From positions 6,215,501-6,279,500 of the forward strand of contig NC_059562.1 in NCBI RefSeq assembly GCF_905220415.1: DNA of 64,000 nucleotides, read 5' to 3'. The notes under the pieces are model-generated. The model was not told the origin of the DNA. It saw only the letters and a program-made list of their open reading frames with translations, and searched no databases. The position numbers and the translations under genes were made by a program. Shown piece after piece: positions 9,818 through 21,400 of this stretch; the first letter of the stretch is position 1, and each line of letters begins with the position of its first letter. The stretch is from Colias croceus (taxonomy: Eukaryota; Arthropoda; Insecta; Lepidoptera; Pieridae).

Positions 9818-11825
9818 AACAGATATATGCTTGTCTATGTCACTATTGTAATAAAAAAAAAACTCGACTGTATTTGACAGTTTCGAATTGGCGCGCGGTT
9901 TTCAAAGTTGGAATGTGTATTTTTTTTAATGTGTGTGGGATTTTTAAAGTTTGAATATGGCAACGGTTGTTCGATGTGTATTTTTTTAATAGTAACGTGT
10001 CTTCTAGGATTCATGCAGTAAAGTACATTTTTAAATAAAAAATCATTTCTATTTTTTGTATTCTTGTAACCGTTTTATATGCAAGCTGCGTATTGCTATT
10101 TCTTACAGTGTAGTTGTAACATTTCAAGCTATTATTAGGAACAATAAATACTGTAATGTGTAATGGTCGCCATTTTTAGAAAGTAGTTAAATTTAAAAGA
10201 GTGATTCGGATACGGATACTAGTTTGTTCTAATTTTTCTATATATGGTGTTAATGTGGAATGAATTTGAGACTTGTGTTTAACGTGATGGGGTTCATAAT
10301 GTTTTGTGTAAAGATTTTTGTAATAATGCTTTGCTATTTCAAATATTTCTGTATAGACGTTAGTAACGGCTTAATATAACGTTTGGAGAAATTTTAATAT
10401 GAACGAGTCATGTCTTAAGGTTGTCAAGTTAGTACCGACTTGAATGAAATAAATTTCATAATACTTTCATACAAAATAGCTTTTTTCGATATTCTTGAGT
10501 GTTGTACTTTAACGTTATATTAAAAAAAATCTAAGCTTTACCTAGACTATGTATTTTATAAAGCGTTGTAAAGTGACGAATAAGATATACATATTAGAGT
10601 GAAACGGCACGCTCTTAGTCTAAAGGTTCTTTCAGGCGAGTTGGAACTTAATAAAATGTACTTTTTTTTTTCAGTATTACAATGTTGAGGCATATAGATT
10701 TAATATAAATATCACACTTTTTTAAAGTTGTAATTATTTTTTTTGTGAAAGATTTTAATCTCATCGTACTTGGTGTTTAGGGTAGATGTTTGATTTAGAT
10801 AATAGATTTACTAATTGTGATAGTAATTTTAATAGGTTTTATTTTTGTTAGTTATTTTCTTTGATTTTCGTTACATTTAATTTTTATATATTAATCAATA
10901 AACGTGAATAAATTACTAAACTGTATTCCGTAGATATAGTATTTTGTAATTTCATACGTAAACAGTATGTTAACTTAATGTGCTTTTTTCATTTTGCTTC
11001 CGTACGTTATGTTATTCTTTATTTGCAATAATTTCATTTCTCACTATAAGTGCCATAACTCTGTTATCTGCTGCTGCTTTCATTATCAATAAGAGATTTA
11101 ATTATATAAAATATCTACCAGTAACATTTGTAAATTTATTGTTTCCGTATTGAGACGTTTTTTTGTCTTCCAATTTGTTTTTATTACTGTTGCGTTATTT
11201 AATCCGAAATATTATTATTTTACAAATTGTTTCACGGAATAAATTCTGTTTTTTTAATTATTGTCGAACGGCTGTAGACATTCCACGTGAATTTATAATT
11301 TATTCTCAGTAATATTCGGCTCATCGTTTTGTTGATTGTTCACGAAATACTCATTAGTTGTTAAAAATTTCTTGCTACGTATAATGGTGATACAGGGTTA
11401 ACATATAACTACCCTATTTTATATATTGTTTAAGCTTAAATTGTTATTTTAAAATTACGAACGCCTGATATTGTTTTTGGGACCATAATTTGAAATTATG
11501 TATATTGTAAAGTTAACTATAATTTTGTATGATAATTTAATTCACATTTAAACGTTTTAATCACAGTTAAAATGTTCGATATCGATGTTATTCAGCGTAG
11601 GATATAATTTTGTTGGAGCATGTAAGCTAATAATGTAGATTCGTCATATTATCTTCATCTCTGTGTTGTTTCCTGCCATGAATAATGCTTAATTTAAATT
11701 TATTTAGTGTAATGTTCAATGTGATTTATAAATAACAGTCTATAGTGAATGAGATATTTTCTTTAGGATACGTGTACGAATTGATACAAATACGAATAAA
11801 GTCATGAATTAACTGTTCTTAAATT
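9818..11825 (+). other. Probable 3'UTR of the MAST gene
   Basis: About 2 kb of T- and A-rich sequence follows the stop codon with no sizeable open frame and no repeat family seen elsewhere in the window. Candidate AATAAA signals are at about 10034, 10448, 10897-10912 and 11795-11800; the last is followed by a T-rich stretch and is my choice for the main end. Several signals suggest alternative polyadenylation, which is inference. Confidence 0.6.
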
Positions 11826-12982
11826 TTGTTTTATTTTAACATTACCCTATCTATCCCTATACCTACATGTTACTAGCACCCGCAGTGGGTCGACTTCAAG
11901 CTACGTAAATGCCAATTTTCATCAAAATAATATTTTCTATAGATTTTCGTATAAGTGTGTACGATAATCGACATTTGTCGCTTAGGATTGAGTGCATAAT
12001 GAAAATTGCTAAATTTCTCATTTAAAATTACCCAATCACACAAAAAGAAAGCTGATCAGATCTGGTTGAAATTTGCTCATGGTAAAGATTTGAAATAGCA
12101 TAATTATAGCCTAGGTTACATTTACGATCAGTACCTAGGCACCTACTTTAAAATTAATGAAACTTGTATTTGTGTAAGTCTGCCGCTGCATGTGGAACAT
12201 TTTTTTTGGGTATATTGTAAGTATATAAGTTATCTATATATAAAATATCATTGCTTTGGCTAGTTCCAAAAAACAGATATAGGTAGATACTACGTATACA
12301 AAATAGGTACTTTGTGTAAAGGGCATTAAATAAAAAACATTATATATTTTAAAATTTTATTGAGGTGTCCATTTTGATGTATAATAACAACAAAAATCAA
12401 ACGCTTAAATCCGTAGCAAAGCTATTTCTTCAAAATTCTATGGAGTAAATAGTAACATACGAACAATAGGGCAGGTTGAAAAAAATTTTGTGCGCAAAAA
12501 AACAATAATATATGCTTAGTATCAGATTTAAACATGACATTTAATTGAAACAAAGGTTTAGTAACAATATAACATTGAAATATTGAATGACAAATATTCG
12601 TAACACGTATTAACAAATCCCTTATATAATTGGATACAATAAGTAATGAAAGGAAAAATAAAGGGTACCTACATTTCTTTACACAGCAATAAGATAAAAT
12701 TACATCAAAGTTGCAGTAGCATTTTGTAAGATTTTAAATTATTGTAACAAGACATGAAAATTAAACTCAAATATTCGTCCATTTATATTAAGTATACTAT
12801 CGAAGAAATAACAGGCTCCTAAACATTGTATATATCTACTGGAAAATTCTTAAATCAATTCTAACTTTACCCTGTTTCTACGGAATTCCATAAATTAACA
12901 CACTCGATAAACAAATAAATTAGTAAATTGTAATAATTGTAACTGCAATCGTACATTTGAATGAGTTTACGTCTAAATTGTG
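11826..12982. other. Convergent intergenic stretch / likely 3'UTR of the ZAD gene
   Basis: AT-rich and without a convincing open frame. TTTATT at about 12356-12361 is an AATAAA on the minus strand, so the ZAD gene's 3'UTR could extend to near 12340. The two transcripts (MAST and ZAD) therefore run tail to tail with only a few hundred bases between them. Confidence 0.45.
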
Positions 12983-13666
12983 TTAAAAATCAGATCGTCC
13001 GAAACATTTTTCCCTCACCCTTTTAATGAGATTTTCATCGGGAGTTAGTTTCCATTCAGGCCGTTTAAAGTCCGTCTCCTCGAGATCTGATTGAGATTCG
13101 AATATATCACCGGACAAATGTTTTGGTTTATCCAATTTTCTTTTGAAATAAACGTCTCTCTTATCTTCCTCCTTACTTATATTTTCCAATCGTATCCGCG
13201 GAGTTTTCCATTTCGGTTCATTCGACTGTTTTATGAGAACATTTGGCGGTGAAAAATAAGAGAACAGTGGACTCGACTGTTTATTCTCCTTTCTGTCCTC
13301 ATTGTGGGACATTTCGAGAAAGGAAAACGTATAATCTGCATCGATAACTTGCTCCCGCACGTAAGAAGTGACGTGACGGTTTATCGAGTGATTTACACCG
13401 TTGATATTACGCCGTGATTCATTTTCTTGTTTATCATATAAATTTTGAGATTTTTTAACGTCCATAATAAAATCGTAAAAATTGTCAACGTTATTTGCAC
13501 ATTTATAACATATTGTACTCAAGTAATCAGTTTCTTCAATAACAATTTTTAAGCACACCAATATTTTATCAATCATATTGCACCTTTTACTGTATTTACT
13601 GAAAAGAGATACATTAAATTCCGAAACGGATAAGCAAATTCGACAAGACTGTGGAGATAATTCCAT
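12983..13666 (-). CDS. ZAD-domain protein without zinc fingers
   Basis: A 227-residue intronless frame on the minus strand. The N-terminus matches the ZAD (zinc-finger-associated domain), an insect dimerisation module that binds one zinc with four cysteines: CRIC at residues 8-11 and CYKC at 53-56, with the hydrophobic stretch MIDKILVCLKIVI and NNVDNFYDFI after the second pair in the expected spacing. The rest is charged, rich in Lys/Glu/Ser, and I see no C2H2 finger. ZAD proteins usually carry C-terminal C2H2 fingers and act as DNA-binding regulators; this one would be a ZAD-only member or has lost its finger exons. The first ATG, just before the ZAD, is chosen as start. Function unknown beyond likely nuclear protein interaction. 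Confidence 0.75.
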   Translation of the reverse strand: MELSPQSCRICLSVSEFNVSLFSKYSKRCNMIDKILVCLKIVIEETDYLSTICYKCANNVDNFYDFIMDVKKSQNLYDKQENESRRNINGVNHSINRHVTSYVREQVIDADYTFSFLEMSHNEDRKENKQSSPLFSYFSPPNVLIKQSNEPKWKTPRIRLENISKEEDKRDVYFKRKLDKPKHLSGDIFESQSDLEETDFKRPEWKLTPDENLIKRVREKCFGRSDF

Positions 13667-15054
13667 AATTTAAGCTTAAATGTATTTTATTATAATACTT
13701 TCAATAAATTACTACTAAATCGCAAATCGCAAAATCAAAGTTAACGTTATTACTTAATATAGATTATGCTATCAATATTCCCGCCAATTTAATGCTTCCA
13801 CAGACCATAGATTATATAGAAGAAGACTAATGTAGATTATTATAAAATATATGTTTTTTTTATAAGTCGTTTTGATACAAAGCTGTAGAAATAATTCATT
13901 GACAAAATATATTATTTTGGTTTTATTTCGCAAAAAATACTACTTTGGACGGCTAGCAAATGCATATAGAAAGTATACATAGCCCTTGTTAACTTTATAT
14001 ATCAAAAAATTAACGAATAAGTACTACATTATTGGAAGTTATTAAATAGTTCTACTTTTTAAATTTTAATTTATTGTGATATTATTAACCATAATTATTT
14101 TTGTTACCGGTTGCTTTTTAAAAAAAAGTAAGTAGTTAAAAACGAAATTGTTGCAATTTGCGTGATATTTGAATTTCTCCCAAACCACCTTCTTATGAAA
14201 GATTTTATCATTATGTTTTATTTTTGATTCGTTTAGCAAATGTAGGTTGTTATTTTCATTTTAAGATAAGAAATTATTTTCCTTTGCATTATTAAACAAA
14301 AAAAAAAGAAAAATTTCCTATGGACGGAAAGGTTGTTACAAAAAAAGTACAATGTTACGTTGTTTATTTGTTGCCAGCATTGAAAAGGAAAGCATGTGAC
14401 AAAAAAAAAAAAAATAATAATATGACACCTTTATCGTTCTTGAATAATTCTTGATACGTAGTTATTTCCGTAGTAGTAGTAGTAATTTTCTTTAAGTTAA
14501 TTAAACATTAAAATAAAGTACTTAATTATGTAGGTACAAAATAACAATTGAAGATGAAACAATCGAAATTGGAACTTATTGTAATTATATTAATATTTAT
14601 TGTTAAATGCTATAGGGGTCCAACCGTATTGTTGTCCTGCTTAGAGTCATATTATACTCAATACATACGATAATTTTATAAATCACACTATAATTCTACT
14701 TCGACCAGATCATATCTACTATCACAAGCCACCACACTCCTATTTTATAGACAGTGATCGTTATTATACAATAAATAATAAATATACATATAATAATCGT
14801 CGTTACCGAAGCGAAGCTATCAAATACATAATCCTACGTTTGTTTGCAAATCGCGATTTATAACCATAGGATAATTAGCCCATTATTGTATTAAATGCGA
14901 TGTTGTGTGACCTCACCCTATCGAACATACATGCTGTCTCGTTCACTCTTATTGGAATCGAGTTACCGCGAAAGAAACAGAATGTCTATTCGAAAATTGA
15001 CATTTCCCAAGCGAATGTCATAAGATAATGAACGAAAATGGCTGATCTGTCAGA
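13667..15054 (-). other. Upstream region of the ZAD gene and 3'UTR of MDM1
   Basis: No coding potential seen. Minus-strand AATAAA signals (TTTATT on +) occur at about 14597, 14361 and 13922; the first would give MDM1 a 3'UTR of about 450 bases. The ZAD promoter must lie in the lower part. Several A runs (near 14300 and 14400) are present. Confidence 0.45.
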
Positions 15055-15452
15055 TTAAACGTCATCTTCTTTTTTGCCCCAGAACTTGTCGAACCTAGAC
15101 CGGGCTCGGTCGAGCACTTCGGCGGCTGTTAGACCTCCGGTGCTAGTGTTGTCGTTCACTAGTGTTGTGTCGACGACTCCGGGCGCGACTTGTGTGGCCT
15201 CAGTCGACTTTTTAATCACTTCCTTTTCCTTAATTGTCTCCTTCTCCGGAGTTTCGGGAGTCAGCTGGTTGCTGTTGACTCCGTTAATGCCGTTCACTTT
15301 GTTCAGATCGAGAGCTTTGGTCTCATCGATGGGAGTGAGACTAGTGGGCGTCGTCGGGGTTTTGTCAACGCGTTTGCTCAAACTTGTCGGCGACTCGCTC
15401 TTTTTCAGCGAACGTATTGGCGACATTTGCTGGTGATGGATTGGGGCGATTT
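15055..15452 (-). CDS. MDM1: MDM1 exon 13, C-terminus
   Basis: After acceptor GTTTCAG it reads EIAPIHHQQMSPIRSLKKSE, a Thr/Pro/Lys-rich middle with TPTSLTPIDETKALDLNKVN, and ends GLTAAEVLDRARSRFDKFWG KKEDDV, stop TAA at 15057-15055. The FWGK ending is shared with vertebrate MDM1. The frame is open upstream of 15452 too, but that part is intron by the phase match to exon 12. Confidence 0.85.
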
Positions 15453-18400
15453 CTGAAACATTTCGTTGCGACTTATAGCGAGACGCTCTTAACGTGGAAG
15501 CTTCAAACATTATTATTATAAATACAGTGAACATTTGAAACTCCCATTATGTAACATCGACAAGCACACATAATATTTACCTAGTCGTATCTCTAGCAAA
15601 GGTTAGTTAGATCGCTATGTTAGTTTCTCTTTTTAATCTATTTACAATGTATTTATAATGTACTTACTTTAATCTACACAATTTTAAAGTATGAATTTCA
15701 TCAGCTAAATCGTTGCTATTTTCTACTTGAAAACGTTATAATTGGCAGTGATAAATATTGAGAAAAATATAACATTGTTATATCATGCTATAATATAAAA
15801 ATATACCGCCAGGCGCCACCAACATTATTGAAGATATATTTTAACCTTCTAAATACGTCAGTTAGACGTATTCCTACTGAGTTTAGAGTAAGCCAATTAG
15901 TTTTTTATTCACATCTTATTCTACACAATTTTGGCAATTTGGCAAGGTATGCCGTTGGCGTTGGCACACGATAAATCTTGTTTCATGCTCATAAAGAGGA
16001 TGTGTTATAAACCCACTTGGGATAACTATTATTGTCGAGGGTCATGCAACGGTTAATGAAGTTGGAAATAGCGATTCTAGTCCAATCTAACCTATAAAGT
16101 TACCAAAAACAGTAAAGGGCTATAACAGTTAGAAGGGTTAGACGTCAACGTGACGGGAGCAGGCAGCATGCATGTCATGGATGAGATGGCGGAAGGGACA
16201 GAAGTGCCAAACGTGAACGTGTACGCAAACATCGAAACAGACACACACACACAAATGTATACATACGTGGTCGACGTCTCATCGGAGTACGGTCAAAAAA
16301 TAAAAGCATCTCAATTATTGGATTAACACAATTTAATCATGAACTATTCAATAGATATAATATAAAACAGGTTATAGATTCTGGTGTCGCTCGTGTGTCG
16401 TGCTCGTGTGGCAGTGAGCTCTATGTCTCAGAGCGTAGAGTTCACTGTCGCAAGTCTGTTACACTCATTAAAACGTGATGGCTCTAGGCGGTGGTCGTCG
16501 TACCTGCCGGCTTCGCTGCGTCCTCGGCCACCGACCCACCCTTAAACTCTGCGCTAGGGCGCTTTACGCTCTCATCTGAAATATGGTGAGTGGTTGTATG
16601 CTCGATGATGGATCAACTCTACTGTCTACGTCCACACAAAATGTTTCTTCGCTTTTGTAATGTGTACCGATATATTTGAGTACATTGATGACCTCCAATC
16701 TCCATTAAATTTACAAGATAGAGTATAGTTTAATTATTTAAATATCGATAATAAAATTGACTTCTTCAGTGTCTTATTTAAAATAGTAAATAAAATAAGA
16801 AGTAGTCGTAAAGATCTTAGTTGAAATCAGAATAATAAATGAGAAAAAATATATATTTGGTCTGTCTGTTTTGGTGTTTCCAAGGGTGTTTCTATTCGTA
16901 TGGCAACATTTTGTGTGGACATGAAAAACAAATAAAGTATGATAGTCAAACATAATCACAAAATGTAAATGAGAACTAAACGAATGAACAAATTTTAATG
17001 AGTGTTTTCATAAAACTTTTTCACAGTTTGTTTCTTTGTCAAAATGCACATGATATTATTGTGTATGGTGTCAGTGTTGCAAGCCTCTATGTCGTTACGT
17101 GGGGTCGCTATACACACGTCAAACTTATGCCGGTATGATGTTACCATGTACGTCTAACTCGACATGGATTGGGTATGACAGTGTGATGGCTTTCCGCAAT
17201 AAAAATTGATCACCCAATCGATGAAAGCTAAAGACATAATTAACTATTTAATTGTCAATATCGAAATACAAAAAAGGGTGACGAATTTTTCGAACAACTC
17301 CTCAATTCGAGTGTTATCATTAGAGTAAGACTTAATTTAAATGCCGTCTATCTACTAAGAGTGTCTTTTTCAAGGAGTTCCATCCATTCAGTATTAATTT
17401 AGTGAAAGTGCTTTACATATTTAGTGTTTGTGCATCCTTCACCGTGAATAAGACGCTCTCGAAGCCACATACATTACAATCCCTGACCTACCATAGACTA
17501 TAAATTACAAAATTTCGATTATCCAACAATAGAATGGGACTAACTCAGTTTGAACGTGACAGTCAGCTTGCTGAAAAGGGACTCACCGCTTTTGACGTTC
17601 TGCGTGACGGTGAACGTCTTGCCGGTGTCGAGTGGAACGGTCCAGTTGACGGGGTCGGGCGAGCGCATGTTCATCTGCTCGGGCGACTTGACGCGCGTGG
17701 GCTCGGGGGGGGACTTCACCACGGGCGAGTCGTCGAACAGTTGGTCCTTGGCTACGGACGCGCTGCGGTGGGAGGGGATCTCGTCGTCTGTAAGTTTGGT
17801 GGGGTGCTGTTAGCGGACTGTTTTGTTACTGCAGTTATTTGATATTTAGTAATCAATAAAATTTGACTTTTTCTTTTTAAATAGGTTTCATCTTCAATTG
17901 GAGGTGGCCTTCAGTTTAATGATAAAGTTCACTTGTTTCAGAAGGCGCTTCCTTTCCATAATAATTTATATATTTTTAATAAGAGGCATTGTAACAGACA
18001 CTAAAGACAAATATTGCGTGTTTAATTTTATAAGTATAGGAAAAAATGGGACGTTACACAAGAAGTATATACACGAAATATGTTACAATTACAAATCCAA
18101 AACAACACAACATCGACATTCCCTAAAAATGTACAACTACTGAAAAAATCCTTTAATATCTCGTCATCATACTTTCCATAAAACAACACTAACACTACAC
18201 ATTTACTAAACATTTATTTTCAATCATGCAAGAGGCAGAAAGAGACAGAGTGAGTAGAAGGAAGAATTCAATTTAACGATCACAAAATCTAAGAGGCAAG
18301 TTACCCATTCATTAAACAATGACAAATTAACAAAAATGAAACACACTCAAAACCATATTTTCAGTAAATACATTTGTAGAGGACCTAGGGATGTGAACCA

Positions 18401-21400
18401 TTACCATTTATCGACATCGATATTATTCGTGTAATTTACATCCAATTTTCCTGTGATATAGGTGCAAGTGTCACACAACTCCACGTTGAAGCCAATCAAG
18501 GCCGGTGCAGCCAATGCGAGTGACTATGTTGCGTAGACGCACTGACAAAATAATTTGCTAAGCCACACCACAAAAGCCAATTTCACTGCAATTTTGTTAA
18601 TGCTAAGAAAGCATTCGCCACCACACCATTATATTAAAATTGAATTTGTGTTGTAGATATGTTGTGTTTTTATTTTATTTAGAAAGTACTTTATTTTAAT
18701 TAAACTAAAAAGTAGTTGAGTGTCAGTTCTCAATTGCCTTCGGACCCCTAAATATCGATAAGAGTTGTCCCATTTGGCGTTTTACAAACCAACTTAATTT
18801 TTCACATAGCTAAAGCTTAGATAAGGCTCTTTTTTAACTCGTCGAACCCAGTAATTTATCGAGTTATAAAAGCGTTATTAACACATGGGTAAACTTTATA
18901 ATTTCTGAGAAAGAAACCTTTTAATCGAAATTCAAGTGTGGTGGCGATAAAGCCAAATTAGTGTACCCTTCGCCAAAATACAACACAGAGCGTCGACGCA
19001 ACTGCCACGGAAAACCTTACGCACCCAATTTTATGCCCACTTTTGAAGTACTGCGGCTGCGTTTGCCCCGCTCTATCGTCCCATTCACTTCAACTGGCCC
19101 ATTTGCCCCTGGCCCAGTTTTGGGAGGCGCGGACGGTGACCTGCCCCCCCTTGACGATGACCTAACCCTATTACTACTGCCCCTACTTAACGGCAAACCT
19201 AAGAAGAAATAGCACACTAGAATGTCTACAGTAACGACTTTAGGCAGGGTTTCAGGCAACAGGCAGGATTTACTCGAATACATTAAAGTTAGTATAATAT
19301 CTTTAGTCACGTTGGAGCATATTTTAGTAAGCTACAGGGTACAGCTAACACTTGTACTATATAATAGAATAAATTGTTCTTGGTGTCTGTGTCAATGAAA
19401 TTAAGGATAGCCTTCCATTTATCCCGATTACGCGAGCATATTTAGCTGTAAAGTTACTTTAGTTTAAGTATTGTAAATATTTGAAAGATTGTATTTTTTT
19501 GGATCGTTAATTCTTTCGATCATACAAAACTACTGATTTCAGTATTATTATGAACATAACAGATATTCTATGATCTCTCTATGATATAGTTACTGTAGTA
19601 AATATTGTACTCGTAGTAAAAAAACATTCAACAATTTAAAAGACTGGCAAATACGTTGCATAATAAGCTATCGTACAGATCTCTTCCAGGCTTATGTCGT
19701 ATTTTATAGGATTAATATAGTGACAATATTGAGGTTACTGAATAGTGAATACTGCTTACTCGCGCAATCGGAATGTGAAATAGATTTTTATCATGTATTT
19801 GTTTAATCTATTGTGAAATGTGCTCCAACGTGATCGTTCTCGGTCAATAAATTATAACATTTAAGAAAATGGAGCTATAAATTATTTCTAGTTTGGATTA
19901 TAATAGATCTAATCTTATGAAGTATCTAGCTTATAAATTACGTAGCGGAGAATTATGAGAAATACTGATTTGATAATCTTATACATTTTGTAATAATTAT
20001 TTCCTTAATAAACATAATGTTCTTTAAAAGTAATCTTTTATTTTCTGTACTATTTTATTTTATTTTGGCCATCTTGCGATAACGTTGTCACAGGCACTTT
20101 GTTCCACAACTATTAGTTTACAAGATGTGAATTAATTGTTAACACAAACAAACATAAAATACGGGTTTTATAAAAGCTTATCTTTATGTTATATGAATGA
20201 CCATTGGACTATAGAAATATACTAAATAACACTTTTTAAACGAATATTACAATGTAATTCAGTCATTTATTATGAGTCTATTAAAACTTGATTTAAATCC
20301 ATTTTCACACTAAACTACCATCTGTCAGAATTCATTTTAACATGTATAACCATTGTACTATATGTTCAATCTAAAAATACATAATTACCTACACCTACCT
20401 ACTTATAATAGCTAGCCTACCTATAGTTGTAAACATAAAAAATGTATCAAATATTCTTATTGCTACAACCAACAAAAGAATACAACAAACAACATATCGA
20501 CTTCACTCAACTCACCCGTGGGCTTAACGGGTCGCGCGTCGGCGTGTCCGTTGGGGGGGTGGCGCGCGGGCGCGGGCGCGGGGTCCGCCGAGCGCGGCCG
20601 GCGGCGCGGAGAGCGGAACGCGCCCTCTTTAGCGCCTTGTGTAAGTGTAAGTGTAAGTATAATAGTATAAGTTAATCTATACTAATATTATAAAGCTGAA
20701 GAGTTTGTTTGTTTGTTTGAAAGCACTAATCTCGGGAACTACTGGTCCGATTTGAAAAATTATTTCGGTGTTAGATAGCCCATTAACGAGGAAGGTTATA
20801 GGCTATATTTCATCACGCTACGGGCAACAGGAGTGGAGCAACGGGGGTGAAACCGCGCGGAGCAGCTAGTTATAAATAAATATATCTTTATTTAAGAATT
20901 CATACATGATTTTGTTACGTAAGTGTAAGTATAGCGACTTTTATACAGGAGCGACTTTTCAATCCTTCGTGAAAAAAAATTCATAAAATAAAGTATTACA
21001 CAATAAAATGTCACCTGTAAAATAACAAAAGATGGGCAATAGAATACAATTGTGAAATTGTTTTTAAATACGGTATTTCATGAATAATATTTAAACAAGG
21101 TGTTTACGACCTACCGTCACTTTATTTTATATTTTTGTTCACGCGTATTGTAATATGCATTGTCAGTGTGTCATCTTAGCGTCTGAGTATTGAACACATC
21201 TAATATTAAAATTTGTGTTGTTATTAATATAAACCTGTGCTAAAGAAAGTAATGTGTTACTTAAATTGCTCATTGTTAACATTCAAGTTGAAGGAAATAA
21301 ACCGAAAGTTTATATGTATGCAGTTTTATCATTTCACAATTTCAATGGGTGTTAACAAAGAAAACTATAGATGAAGCCAAAGCGATACATAAAAAGGGAG

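Noticed and set aside
16140..16330. + strand open stretch of about 60 codons, less AT-rich than its surroundings
   Set aside because: No splice-compatible partner, no recognisable motif, and it overlaps an ACACAC run; left as unexplained intron sequence.
18961..19212. + strand 83-residue frame opposite the alternative MDM1 exon
   Set aside because: The minus strand gives the acceptor, phase and composition expected of an exon; the + frame has no splice or start support.
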